NCBI RefSeq assembly: GCF_036206005.1
Contig: NZ_CP108143.1
Span: 6,725,501 to 6,789,500, forward strand
Length of the DNA stretch: 64,000 nt
DNA from: Streptomyces sp. NBC_00178
GTDB taxonomy: Bacteria; Actinomycetota; Actinomycetes; Streptomycetales; Streptomycetaceae
Reading direction: 5' to 3'
Positions 8,376-17,553 of this stretch are shown one piece after another. The stretch's first letter is position 1; each line of letters opens with the position of its first letter. The position numbers were made by a program, and so were the translations under genes. Below the pieces are notes generated by a model, which worked only from the letters and a program-made list of their open reading frames with translations, ran no database searches and was not told the origin of the DNA.

Positions 8376-9352
8376 ACCGACGTGAACTGGACGCGGCCGG
8401 GATCACCGGCCCCGCCCTGCGTGAGGCCTACAGCCGGTGCCGTGCGCTCAACGCCCGGCACGGCCGTACGTACTTCCTGGCCACCCGCCTCCTGCCGGTC
8501 GAACGCCGGTGCGCCGTGCACGCCCTGTACGGCTTCGCCCGGTGGGCCGACGACATCGTCGACGACCTGGACCGCCAGGAGCCTCCCGAGGAGCGCGACC
8601 GCCTCCTGCGGCTGCTGGAGGACGATCTGGCCCACGGACTGCGCACCGGGGGCGGGGACGAACCCGTGGTCAGGGCCGTGGCGGACACGGCCGAGCGCTA
8701 CGCCATCGATCACGGGCTCTTCGCGGACTTCCTCGTGTCCATGCGCAGCGACCTGAGTGTCACGGACTATCCGACGTACGCGGACCTGCGGGCCTACATG
8801 CACGGTTCCGCCGCGGTGATCGGGCTGCAGATGCTGCCGGTGCTCGGGACGGTCGTGGACCGCGCGGAGGCCGCGCCGCACGCGGCCGCCCTCGGCGTCG
8901 CCTTCCAGCTGACGAACTTCCTGCGGGACGTGGGGGAGGACCTCGACCGGGGCCGCGTCTACCTGCCGAAGGACATGCTCGCCGCGCACGGGGTCGACCA
9001 GAACCTCCTGCGGTGGAGCCGGCGCACCGGGCGGAACGACCCGCGCATCCGGGCGGCGCTGGTCGAGGCCGACGCCATGATCCGCACCGTGTACCGCGAG
9101 GCGGAGCCGGGCATCGCCATGCTGGAACCACGGGTACGCCCCTGCATCCGCACGGCGTTCACGCTGTACGGCGGAATCCTGGACGCGATCGCCGACGGTG
9201 GTTACGCCGTGCTGCACCGGCGTGCCGCGGTCTCCCGCCGGCGGCGGGCGGCCGTCGCGGCGGCGGGACTCGCGGGCATCCTGAGGGCACGGGCCCTGAC
9301 GCGCCCGCCGATGCCCGTGCCGGTCGCGGGCAAGGAGGGCGCCCCCCGATGA
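8372..9352 (+). CDS. crtB: Phytoene synthase
   Basis: 326 residues. It condenses two GGPP molecules to phytoene. Aspartate-rich sites are RWADDIVDD (around residues 58-65) and NFLRDVGEDLDRGRVYLPKD, which bind the Mg-diphosphates of the trans-isoprenyl head-to-head synthases. ATG 8372 overlaps the crtI stop (ATGA) and its own stop overlaps the next ATG. Frame and length are those of the Streptomyces family. Confidence 0.96.
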   Translation: MNRRELDAAGITGPALREAYSRCRALNARHGRTYFLATRLLPVERRCAVHALYGFARWADDIVDDLDRQEPPEERDRLLRLLEDDLAHGLRTGGGDEPVVRAVADTAERYAIDHGLFADFLVSMRSDLSVTDYPTYADLRAYMHGSAAVIGLQMLPVLGTVVDRAEAAPHAAALGVAFQLTNFLRDVGEDLDRGRVYLPKDMLAAHGVDQNLLRWSRRTGRNDPRIRAALVEADAMIRTVYREAEPGIAMLEPRVRPCIRTAFTLYGGILDAIADGGYAVLHRRAAVSRRRRAAVAAAGLAGILRARALTRPPMPVPVAGKEGAPR

Positions 9353-10356
9353 ACGGACCGCGCACGGGCCCCGCGTGGACCCCGCCGCTGCGCCTGAGGC
9401 GCTCCCCCCGGTGGGAACGGCAGGACCCGACCTGGCGCGAGGCCAGGCCGTCGCTGATCGCCGACGCCCTCGCCCGGGCCGCGGCACGTCCCTCGGGCAA
9501 CTGGTACGTCGTCGGCGCCTCCCGGGAGACGGCCGCCCGGGACCGCCCTTACGGCCGCACGGTCGCGGGCAGGGAAGTCGTCCTGTGGCGGGCCGAGGAC
9601 GGCACACTGCGCGCCGGTCCCGGTGAGTGCCCCCACCTCGGTGCGCCGCTGCGCGACAGCCGGGTCGCCTGCGGGACGCTCCTGTGCCACTGGCACGGAC
9701 TGGGCCTGGACGGAGGGGCGTTCGCCGGCTGGCAGCCGTACCCCGTGCACGACGACGGAGTCCTGGTGTGGGTCAGGCTCGACACCGTGGGGGGCGAACC
9801 ACCGCTGGAGCAGCCGGTCGTGCCCGTGCGGCCGCGCGCCGGGAGCGCGGTGGACGCGGTGTTCACCGCCGTGGGCCGCTGCGAGCCCCAGGACGTGGTC
9901 GCCAACCGGCTCGACCCCTGGCACGGCTCGTGGTTCCATCCGTACGCCTTCGTCGGGCTGAAGGTCGTCCGCACGCCCGATGACGGCGGGGACGACGGGT
10001 TCGCCGTCGACGTCTCGTTCAAGGTGGCCGGGCGGCTGGTCGTGCCCGTGCGGGCCGTCTTCACCGCGCCCGAACCGCGCACCGTCGTCATGCACATCAC
10101 GGACGGCGAGGGAGTGGGTTCGGTGGTCGAGACCCACGCCACGCCCCTCACCGCCCCGGGAGTCACCCGCCCCAGGACGGCCGTGGTCGAGGCCGTCGTC
10201 GCGGCATCCGGCCGACGGGGTTTCGCCGTCGCGCGCGCCGCGGCCCCGGCCCTGCGTCCGCTGATGCGACGGACGGCGGCCCGGCTGTGGCGCGACGACC
10301 TCGCGTACGCCGAACGCCGCTGGACGCTGCGGAGCTCCGGGCGCTTCCCCGGCTGA
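9349..10356 (+). CDS. Rieske [2Fe-2S] oxygenase-like protein of the carotenoid operon
   Basis: 335 residues. A Rieske domain occupies about residues 50-135, with both cluster half-sites intact: C94-P-H96 and C113-H-W-H116. The remaining 200 residues form a domain with a His-containing segment DPWHGSWFHPYAF that could hold a mononuclear iron, but I cannot identify a classical 2-His-1-carboxylate triad. I believe the C-terminal part corresponds to an actinobacterial domain of unknown function often attached to Rieske domains. The ATGA overlap with crtB and the position at the end of crtEIB point to a tailoring step on the carotenoid, perhaps hydroxylation of an aromatic or beta end group. That step is inference. 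Confidence 0.8.
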   Translation: MNGPRTGPAWTPPLRLRRSPRWERQDPTWREARPSLIADALARAAARPSGNWYVVGASRETAARDRPYGRTVAGREVVLWRAEDGTLRAGPGECPHLGAPLRDSRVACGTLLCHWHGLGLDGGAFAGWQPYPVHDDGVLVWVRLDTVGGEPPLEQPVVPVRPRAGSAVDAVFTAVGRCEPQDVVANRLDPWHGSWFHPYAFVGLKVVRTPDDGGDDGFAVDVSFKVAGRLVVPVRAVFTAPEPRTVVMHITDGEGVGSVVETHATPLTAPGVTRPRTAVVEAVVAASGRRGFAVARAAAPALRPLMRRTAARLWRDDLAYAERRWTLRSSGRFPG

Positions 10357-10412
10357 CCCGAGCGCTGCTGGACGCCGCGGCGCACGGGGCGCTGTGCCCT
10401 GCCGCCGGGGCC

Positions 10413-11975
10413 TCAGCGGCGCGCGGCCGCGCGGGCCAGCGCGCCGAGCGTCCTGGAACGTCCGGCGCGGGGCACCGTCCACAGCACCTGCCCCCGGACG
10501 CCCCACCCGGCGAGCAGGTGGTTGGCGGCGAGGAACCCCGACGTCGCCGCCCGCTCCATCAGCGCGACGGGCAGGCCGGTGCGGACGAGGTCCCCCGCCA
10601 GCACCAGCCGCGGGTGCGGCGTCCGCACGGCGGGCCGCCGGTGGTAGCCGCCGACGGAGAAGACCGGGCAGTCGGAGCGCCATTCGTGCCGCGCGTCCAC
10701 GATCCGGGCGTCCGCGGTCTCCGGGTAGACCTCGTGGAGACGGTCGAGGATCCGCCCCTGGACCCCCTTGCGTTCGGCCCGTTCGTCGACGGCGTAGGCG
10801 TGCAGTTCGACCACCGAGCCGCCCGTCCGCTCCGCCCAGCGCGCCGACTCGCCCTCCCACCGGTCGAGGACGCTGATGTTGTCGAGGCCGTCGTACCCGC
10901 TGGTGCCGAGGAACCCGGCACGGTCCGCGCGCACGGGCCTGTCCAGCCACAGACGGGAGACGAGGAACGGAGGCGCGGTGCGCAGTGCGGCGACGTCCGC
11001 GCGCCACCCCGTGTCCCCCAACTCCTCGGAAGCGCCGACCACGTGACGCAGTCCGCCGGTGTCCAGGGCGAGAACCACCGCCTGGTGGCGGACGGACGCC
11101 CCGTCGGTCTCGACCGCGAAGTCCCCGTCCGCGGCGGGACGTACGCGGTGGACGGGGGTGCCGGTGCGCACCTCGCCGCCGAGTCCCCGGAGGTAGCCGC
11201 CCAGCGGCTCCCAGAGCGCCTGGGGAAAGGGCTCGCGCGGCACGTCGAACAGCAGGCCCTCCGACGAGCCCAGGAAGTAGATGTGGAACATCAGCAGCAG
11301 CTCCGCGGCGGACAGCTCGCGCGGATCGGCGAAGAAGCTGCGGGAGAACACCTCGAAGGCCAGGTGGTGCGCGGCTTCGGGGAAGTTGATCCGGTGCAGG
11401 AAGTCCGATGCGCTGATCCCGTCGAAACGCTCGTACACCTCGGGGACCCGCACGTCGAGCAGCGGCAGGGCCGCCCGGGGATCCATCGCGGCGAGGTCGC
11501 GCCACCCGAAGGTTGGGCTGAGCGCGACGAATCCGAGCGCGCTCCAGGGCGGTGTCCTCGGCACCCGGGCGAAACCGTCCGTCATGCCGTCGCGGTGCCG
11601 CAGCGGGTAGTCCGGGAGCGGGGTGAGGGCGTCCAGCCCCGGATCGGTACGACGCAACAGGCCGCGCAGGTTGTAGTACTGGCGGAAGAAGGCGTGGAAG
11701 CCGCGGCTCATCGTCACCACCGACCCGTCGGCGAGCCGCACCGGCCAGCCGGCGAGCCGGCCGCCCAGGGCCGGCTCCCGCTCGTACAGGGTCACGCGGA
11801 CCCCCCGCTCCGCGAGCGCCGTCGCCGCCGCGAGCCCGGCGATGCCACCGCCGATCACCGCCGTGGACGGTGCGTCGCCGGTGAACCGCCCACGGCCCGG
11901 GACCGGCAGGACGACCTCGGCCCGGCGGTCGCGCCCGTGCCGGGCCGCTCCGGGACGGCGCCCCCGGGCGCTCAT
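10413..11975 (-). CDS. crtU: Carotene desaturase/methyltransferase-type FAD enzyme (isorenieratene synthase)
   Basis: 520 residues, the size of Brevibacterium and Streptomyces CrtU. It turns the beta ends of beta-carotene into aromatic (phi) rings by desaturation with methyl migration, giving isorenieratene. The FAD-binding motif AVIGGGIAGLAAATALAERG lies near residue 40, followed by YEREPALGGRL. A second conserved block near the C-terminus reads RLVLAGDLVRTGLPVALMERA. The ATG at 11975 overlaps the crtT stop. It is the last gene of the leftward operon and converges with the Rieske gene. Confidence 0.92.
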   Translation of the reverse strand: MSARGRRPGAARHGRDRRAEVVLPVPGRGRFTGDAPSTAVIGGGIAGLAAATALAERGVRVTLYEREPALGGRLAGWPVRLADGSVVTMSRGFHAFFRQYYNLRGLLRRTDPGLDALTPLPDYPLRHRDGMTDGFARVPRTPPWSALGFVALSPTFGWRDLAAMDPRAALPLLDVRVPEVYERFDGISASDFLHRINFPEAAHHLAFEVFSRSFFADPRELSAAELLLMFHIYFLGSSEGLLFDVPREPFPQALWEPLGGYLRGLGGEVRTGTPVHRVRPAADGDFAVETDGASVRHQAVVLALDTGGLRHVVGASEELGDTGWRADVAALRTAPPFLVSRLWLDRPVRADRAGFLGTSGYDGLDNISVLDRWEGESARWAERTGGSVVELHAYAVDERAERKGVQGRILDRLHEVYPETADARIVDARHEWRSDCPVFSVGGYHRRPAVRTPHPRLVLAGDLVRTGLPVALMERAATSGFLAANHLLAGWGVRGQVLWTVPRAGRSRTLGALARAAARR

Positions 11976-12700
11976 GACGCCCCTGCCGCGCCCGGCCGCG
12001 TGCCGGCGAGGAAGGTGTGCACGATCCCGGACTGCCAGCCGGTGGCGGGGAGGACCCGCACGAAGGGGAATCCGGCGCGGGAGATCCGTGCCGCGAAGTC
12101 GGGGGCCGTGTCGAACGCGAGGACGCTCTGCCACAGATGGCGATAGAGCTCCCGGTCACCGGTCAGGGTGCCGGCTGGGACGATGACGCCCCGGCAGACC
12201 GCGTTCCACAGCGCCCGGTGCGCCGGTGACCCGCTGAGGCTGTACTCGTGGGCCAGCATCCGGCCCCCGGGGCGCAGCAGGGCGCGCACGGCTTCGAGGA
12301 CCGTCCCCGGGTCGGTGACGTTGCGGAAGAGATAGGCGGCGAAGACCGCGTCGTACGTCCCGTCGTCGTCCGTGGTGGAGAGTTCCTCGGCGGAGCGGTG
12401 CAGGAAGCGGACGTTGGGCGGCCAGCGTTTGGAGCGGGCCCGCTCCAGCATGCCCTCGGACGCGTCGATCGCCGTGATCCGGGCGTACGGGGCGGCCCTC
12501 AGCAGCGCACGCGTCGACGCGCCCGTCCCGCATCCGGCGTCGAGCACCCGCAGGCCCCTGCCGCCGCGTTGCAGACGGAGCCGGTGCGCCGAACGCAGGA
12601 GACCGGAGCGGTAACCCGGATTCAGCCCGGTCAGCCGGTCGTAGGTGTGGGACGCGTGGTCGAAGGCGCGGGCGAGGTCGCGGTCACGCAGCAGGGTCAT
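11972..12700 (-). CDS. crtT: SAM-dependent methyltransferase of the carotenoid cluster
   Basis: 242 residues of UbiE/COQ5 type. Motif I is VLDAGCGTGAST, followed by the acidic ITAIDASEGML and a third block LRPGGRMLAHEYSLS. The name CrtT follows the crtYTU order known in S. griseus and S. coelicolor; its precise substrate there is not firmly established. ATG 12700 lies 17 bases inside the end of crtY and its stop overlaps crtU, so the three are coupled. Confidence 0.88.
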   Translation of the reverse strand: MTLLRDRDLARAFDHASHTYDRLTGLNPGYRSGLLRSAHRLRLQRGGRGLRVLDAGCGTGASTRALLRAAPYARITAIDASEGMLERARSKRWPPNVRFLHRSAEELSTTDDDGTYDAVFAAYLFRNVTDPGTVLEAVRALLRPGGRMLAHEYSLSGSPAHRALWNAVCRGVIVPAGTLTGDRELYRHLWQSVLAFDTAPDFAARISRAGFPFVRVLPATGWQSGIVHTFLAGTRPGAAGAS

Positions 12701-13958
12701 CGGGGCTCTCTTCGGATCGGCCGGCGGTCCGGCGGGCGAGGAAGGGCAGTTCGGCCGCGGTGCGCAGCATCGGCCCCACGGGCGTGCGCAGACCGATGCC
12801 GAACTCCTCCCACGGCGTGCTCCCGCCGTCGAGGAAGCGCAGCAACCGCTCCATGGGGACGCGGCGGAAGAGATCGGTGAAGAAGCGCGGCCCGTCGACA
12901 CGCCCCGTGTCCAGGGCGCGGAGCAGGACGGCGTCCATGGCGAGGGCCCTGCGGCCGTGGGGCGCCGGCAGCACGAACGGACCGTCGCCCGCGCGGCTCA
13001 GCGCGGTGGCGATGGCGCCGCTCTGCCGCCGCACGGCCGCGAACGTGTAGCCGGTGGCCGGCCGGGTGGCGCCGCCGGCCGCCCCGATGCGGAAGACCGC
13101 GGGCCCGGTCCTGCCCGGGAAGCGCGCGTCGGTCATGGGGATGACGCCCTGCTCGGCCGACTCGACCGTCAGCGGACCGAGCCGCAGCACGTCGCCGGTG
13201 TAGTGGCGCAGGGCCCGTTCGTACGCCTCCGTCGTCAGCGGACTGCGGGAGAACTCCGTGTACTCCACCAGTGCCCGGTCCGCCGCGAGCGGCAGGACGT
13301 AGCCGAACGCGAGGCCGTGACGCGGCTGCGGGACCCGGAAGTCCATGAGGTCGGCCACGCCCGGATCGAACGCGGGAGCGGCGGTGCGCACGAACCAGCC
13401 TCGGAAGTGCTGGAGCAGCAGCGTGCGGTGCGGTGGTGCGTACGGCACGGGCCGGGAGTCGAAGACGCGTCGGGCACGCAGCGTCAGCGGACGGCCGCCG
13501 GCCGTCGTGCAGCGCACCTCCGCGCCGCACGGCACGTCGCGCACCTCGTGGGCGGTGGCACGCAGGACACGCGCACCGGGGGAGGCCCGCAGCCGCGCGT
13601 GGACCAGCGCCTCGAACGCCGCCGAGCGGACCATCCGATAGCGCAGCGGTGCCGGGTCGGCCTCGACGGTACGGCCGTCGGGCCCGCGTACCCGCAGCCG
13701 GCGCCACGAGGCGACGACCGCCTCCTCGCACGCTCCCGCACCGGCCTCCCAGTAGCACCAGGTCCGCTCCGCCGGGCGCAGCGGCCCGTCGGGTGCCTCG
13801 ACCAGGGTCACACCGACACCGGCCCGGTCGAGCCGGTCCGCCAGGCAGAGCCCCGCCGCGCCGCCGCCGACGACGACGGCCTCGTCCACCCGGTCGCGGC
13901 CGGCCGGCGAAGGGCTCACCCGGTCCACCGCCCGCACCGTACCGAGCCCCGCCCGCAA
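12684..13958 (-). CDS. crtY: Lycopene beta-cyclase
   Basis: About 424 residues; the single-subunit CrtY family that cyclises both ends of lycopene to beta-carotene. The N-terminal dinucleotide fold reads AVVVGGGAAGLCLADRL. Other blocks include RTWCYWEAG, the cyclase FDSRPVP, and LPLAADRALVEYTEFS. The start is uncertain: the frame opens at TTG 13958 without a clear ribosome site, while GTG codons slightly downstream would put the start nearer the FAD fold. Its end overlaps crtT by 17 bases, and the FAD oxidoreductase stop lies 17 bases upstream. Confidence 0.92.
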   Translation of the reverse strand: MRAGLGTVRAVDRVSPSPAGRDRVDEAVVVGGGAAGLCLADRLDRAGVGVTLVEAPDGPLRPAERTWCYWEAGAGACEEAVVASWRRLRVRGPDGRTVEADPAPLRYRMVRSAAFEALVHARLRASPGARVLRATAHEVRDVPCGAEVRCTTAGGRPLTLRARRVFDSRPVPYAPPHRTLLLQHFRGWFVRTAAPAFDPGVADLMDFRVPQPRHGLAFGYVLPLAADRALVEYTEFSRSPLTTEAYERALRHYTGDVLRLGPLTVESAEQGVIPMTDARFPGRTGPAVFRIGAAGGATRPATGYTFAAVRRQSGAIATALSRAGDGPFVLPAPHGRRALAMDAVLLRALDTGRVDGPRFFTDLFRRVPMERLLRFLDGGSTPWEEFGIGLRTPVGPMLRTAAELPFLARRTAGRSEESPDDPAA

Positions 13959-13974
13959 CCGCGCGAGGGCGGGG

Positions 13975-15240
13975 TCACGTGCCGGCGGTCCGGGCCGCCG
14001 CGCGGTCTGCCATCACCTCGCGTGCGGCCCTGCTGCCCGAGGCGAGCGCCCCCTGCACCGATCCGGTGGCCCGGTGGTCCCCGCAGACGTAACGCCCGGG
14101 CACGAAACGCGTCGTACGGCTCAGCGGCCAGGGCGGCAGCATGGCAGGGAGCGCCCCCTCCACGGTGTACGAGGCGACCGGGTCCCAGACGCTCGTGTCC
14201 GTGTCGTACAGCTCGGCCAGCCGGGCCCGTACCGTCGGCTCACCTCCGGCGGGCCCCGCGCCCAGGACGGACGTGGAGACCAGCGCGGTGCCCGGAGGGG
14301 CGTAGCCGGGCACGACCTCGGTGAGCACACAGCTGTTCAGGATGGCCAGACCGCCGTCGACCACCAGGGTCGGCTCGCTCAGCGGGGACCGTTCGGCCGC
14401 GTGGTAGTACGTCGTCACCGTCCTGCTGCCGGGGACGGACAGGCCGGGCAGCAGCCGCGCGGCCGCGGCGGAATCGGTGGCGACGACCACGCGCGCCGCC
14501 GCCCGTTCGCGTCCGTCCGTGAGCAGCACCCCGGAGTCCGTGATCTCCGCGACGGGCGAACCGAGCCGCAGGACGCCGTCCGGCAGCCGGGCCGCGAGCT
14601 GGGCCGGTACCGCCCCGATGCCCTGGGACGGCAGGCAGAGCGTGCCCCGGGCCATGCTGCGCCAGACCAGGTGGAGGAAGCGTGCCGAGGTCTCCAGCCC
14701 CTCCTCCAGGAACACCCCTGACAGGAACGGCCGCATCAGTTCGTCGATCGCACGGGGCGAGAGCCCCGCACGGACGAGGGCCTCCGCCGCGGTGCGGTCG
14801 GTGGTCCGGCCCAGACGCTTCACCGGGAGCAGCACGTCACGTGCGGTCAGTGAGGCCAGCGCGGCCAGGTCCCGCGCCGACAGGACGCGGCCGGGCAGCA
14901 GCTCCGCCGCGTCCCCGGGCCGCCGCGTGGGGTCCGTGATGCGCACCCGCCCCGACGGCGTCCGGGCGACGAGACCGGGGGTGAACGGGCGCAGGCGCAG
15001 TGCGCGCAGGTCGACACGGCGCTTCACCTGGGGGTACGAGGTGTTGAACACCTGGAAACCGCGGTCCAGCAGGAAGCCGTCCTTGCGGTCCGTCCGCATC
15101 CGTCCGCCCACGCCGTCGGACGCCTCCAGCAGCTCGACGCGGAGACCCGCGCGGCTGAGGTCGAGGGCGCAGGCCAGTCCCGCGAGCCCGGCGCCGACGA
15201 CGAGGGCGTCCGGCGACTGCGGGTGCTGTCGGTTCGTCAT
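13975..15240 (-). CDS. FAD-dependent amine-oxidase-fold oxidoreductase, first gene of the crtYTU operon
   Basis: 421 residues. The N-terminal motif ALVVGAGLAGLACALDL and EASDGVGGRMRTD mark the flavin amine-oxidase/phytoene-desaturase superfamily. The C-terminal FAD block is RYVCGDHRATGSVQGALASG. It is shorter than CrtI and CrtU and is not a classical member of either. ATG 15240 follows GAAGGAC. Standing first in the operon, it may perform an extra desaturation or saturation of the carotenoid; the substrate is unknown. Upstream lies a perfect palindrome containing a TTGACA box (15274-15288). Confidence 0.85.
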   Translation of the reverse strand: MTNRQHPQSPDALVVGAGLAGLACALDLSRAGLRVELLEASDGVGGRMRTDRKDGFLLDRGFQVFNTSYPQVKRRVDLRALRLRPFTPGLVARTPSGRVRITDPTRRPGDAAELLPGRVLSARDLAALASLTARDVLLPVKRLGRTTDRTAAEALVRAGLSPRAIDELMRPFLSGVFLEEGLETSARFLHLVWRSMARGTLCLPSQGIGAVPAQLAARLPDGVLRLGSPVAEITDSGVLLTDGRERAAARVVVATDSAAAARLLPGLSVPGSRTVTTYYHAAERSPLSEPTLVVDGGLAILNSCVLTEVVPGYAPPGTALVSTSVLGAGPAGGEPTVRARLAELYDTDTSVWDPVASYTVEGALPAMLPPWPLSRTTRFVPGRYVCGDHRATGSVQGALASGSRAAREVMADRAAARTAGT

Positions 15241-15273
15241 CCGTGTCCTTCGGCTTGGTTCCCGTAAGGCTGA

Positions 15274-15288
15274 CGGGTTGTCAACCCG
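15274..15288 (-). promoter_or_regulatory. Palindrome with -35-like TTGACA in the crtYTU operon promoter
   Basis: CGGGTTG-T-CAACCCG has perfect 7-bp arms about a central base. Read on the minus strand it contains TTGACA, about 40 bases upstream of the first gene's ATG. It could be an operator overlapping the -35 element of the leftward carotenoid operon. No copy is found before crtE. Confidence 0.5.
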
Positions 15289-15452
15289 ATCACGTTCAGG
15301 GCTCCGAAGCCAGCAGCCGCCACGGGGATCCCCTCATCGTGTGACCCGTGTGCCCGCGAAGCGGCCGGGTCATCAGCCGGCCGCGCGTCTCCGCAGCGGT
15401 TCGCGGGTGCGAGGCCCGGGCCCGCCCGTACAGGTGCCGGGAGGCCGTCCCC

Positions 15453-16434
15453 TCAGCGCCGGCTGCGCGCCGCCGCTACGGTCTCGGACGCGTAGTCCCA
15501 GAGGCGGTCCGCCGCCTTCGGGTCGAGCGCGTGTGCCGCCACGCCTCCCGGGGTCCCTTCAGGGCCTTCGACGAGCCGCGCCTCCTGGTTGTCCTCGAAA
15601 TAGCGGCCGGTGACGCCCTTCAGGAGCGGTGAGGCGGCGAGCAGCACGGACGTCGAGGCTCCCTGGTCCGGCTCCTTGTAGTAGGGCTGGGGGATGATGT
15701 CGCCCTTCTCGTCGACGGCGCCCAGCGCGCGCATGGTGTCGTCGTCGAGGTGGCGCTGGAGCCGGGTGCTGATCCACCCCGGGTTGAGGGCGTTGGCGGT
15801 GATCCCGTCGGACCCCCACCGCTGGGCGGCGCCCACCGCGAGCAGCACGTCGGCGGTCTTGGACTGGGCGTAGGCCGTCCAGCGGTCGTAGGGGCGGCGT
15901 TCGAACTGGGGGTCCTCGAAGTCGAAGGCCGCGGTGAGGTGCGCACCGGAGCTCACGATCACGATGCGCGCCGCCCCCGCCGCACGCAGATGGGGGTGCA
16001 GAGCGGTGGCCAGGGCGAAGTGGCCGAGGTGGTTGGTCGCCAGCTGCAGCTCCCAGCCCTCGCGGCTGACCCGTCGCTCGGGCACGGCCATGACGCCCGC
16101 GTTGGCGACGAGGATGTCGAGCGGACCCCGCCAGCCGCCGGCGAAGGCCTCGACCGACGCCAGGTCCGAGAGGTCGAGCGCGGCGGCCCGCACGGACCCC
16201 GGGCCGGGCAGCGCGTCGAGTTCGCGGACGGTGGCCTCGGCGGAAGCCGGGTCCCGGGTGGCGACGGTCACCTCCGCGCCCGCGGTCGTCAGGGCCCGCA
16301 CGGTCTCGGTGCCGATCCCGGAGGCTCCCCCCCGTGACGACGGCGCGGAGCCCGGTGAGGCCGACGCCGTCGAGGACTTCGGCGGCTGTGGCATGGGAGT
16401 GGAACGGCGTGGTCAGTCGCTGGTGGTCTCGCAC
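15453..16434 (-). pseudogene. SDR-family oxidoreductase with a +1 frameshift
   Basis: A short-chain dehydrogenase of about 326 residues is split between two frames. Reading from GTG 16434 (after GGAAGGG) gives MRDHQRLTTPFHSHATAAEV up to RAVVTGG; the rest of the protein, from ASGIGTETVRAL onward, is in another frame. The break falls in a run of seven G (minus strand, about 16327-16333); six would restore the cofactor motif TGGASGIG. The catalytic YAQSK and the Asn site NAGVM are intact downstream, so the protein would be a normal enzyme if the extra G is an error. The gene diverges from an AraC-type regulator, its likely controller. Confidence 0.85.
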
Positions 16435-16555
16435 GGGAAACCCTTCCGTGTAGGAGGTGGGGAGTACCTGTCGCTTCCCGACGCTACCGACAGCGATACG
16501 GAGTATCTATGATGTGGAATCCGGCAAACATGCCTGATCGTCCAGGAACGGAGCG

Positions 16556-17485
16556 ATGATGGACCCCTTGGAAGACGTGCTCGCGTTGCTGGACACACGG
16601 AGTCACCTGTCGTCGAACCTGGTCGCCGGAGGGCGGTGGGCCGTGAGCTTCCAAGCGCCGACCGGGGTGAAGTTCAACGCCGTACAGCGCGGCGCGTGCT
16701 CCCTGGAGGTGGAAGGCGAGCCGGAAGCGATCGCCCTGGCCGCCGGGGACTGCTACCTGCTCACCCAGCCGCGGCGGTTCACCCTGAGCAGCGACCCGGG
16801 AGCCTTCGCGGTCGACGCCGAGCACGTCTACTCCCGGACCGAGGGCGGGGTCGCACGGACGGGCGACGGCTCCGACGAGGTCCTTCTCGTGGGCGGGCGC
16901 TTCTCCTTCGGAGACCGGGCGCGGTCACTGCTGCTCGAAGGCCTGCCCGCGGTCGTGCACGTGCCGGCGGGCACCGCGGGCGCCGACACCCTCCAGTGGG
17001 CGCTCGCCCAGATCGACCGGGAACTCCGGGGAGGAGAGATGGCGTCGACCCTGGTCGCCGAGCACCTGGCCGTCGTCATGCTCGTCCACGTCCTGCGCGT
17101 GCACCTCGCCCGTGAGCCGCACGCGGTGTCGGGCTGGCTGGCGGGCCTCACCGACCCCGCGGTGGCCGCCGCCCTGACGTCCATGCACCGGCGGCCCGAG
17201 CACCGGTGGACCGTGGCCGAGCTCGCGGAAGCGGGTGCGGTCTCCAGGTCCACGCTGGCTGCACGCTTCAAGGACATGGTCGGCTGCGGGCCGCTCGACT
17301 ACCTCACCCGCTGGCGCGTCGAACTCGCCTCCCGGCACCTGCGCGAGGACACCGGAACGATCGCGACCATCGCCCGCACGGTCGGCTACGGCTCCGAGAG
17401 CGCGCTCAGTACGGCCTTCAAACGGGTCACCGGTTCGTCGCCCCGGGACTACCGCACCGCCTTCCGGGCGCCCCGGGGCGGGTGA
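16556..17485 (+). CDS. AraC-family transcriptional regulator with N-terminal cupin
   Basis: 309 residues. The N-terminal 190 form a cupin-type sensor (segment VKFNAVQRGACSLEVEGEPE). The C-terminal 100 hold the two AraC helix-turn-helix motifs: VAELAEAGAVSRSTLAARFK and IATIARTVGYGSESALSTAF, ending GSSPRDYRTAF. Two adjacent ATG codons (16556, 16559) follow GGAACGGAG. It diverges from the frameshifted SDR across 121 bases, so it probably controls that gene. Confidence 0.92.
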   Translation: MMDPLEDVLALLDTRSHLSSNLVAGGRWAVSFQAPTGVKFNAVQRGACSLEVEGEPEAIALAAGDCYLLTQPRRFTLSSDPGAFAVDAEHVYSRTEGGVARTGDGSDEVLLVGGRFSFGDRARSLLLEGLPAVVHVPAGTAGADTLQWALAQIDRELRGGEMASTLVAEHLAVVMLVHVLRVHLAREPHAVSGWLAGLTDPAVAAALTSMHRRPEHRWTVAELAEAGAVSRSTLAARFKDMVGCGPLDYLTRWRVELASRHLREDTGTIATIARTVGYGSESALSTAFKRVTGSSPRDYRTAFRAPRGG

Positions 17486-17553
17486 AGCGTGCCGCCCCGG
17501 CGGAGGCACTCCCCGCGCGGGCGACGCCCCCAGGGCCGCCCCGAGGGGACGGG

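Noticed and set aside
10357..10412. Possible terminator between the converging carotenoid operons
   Set aside because: Only short, interrupted pairing could be drawn; not enough to call a hairpin in DNA of this GC content.
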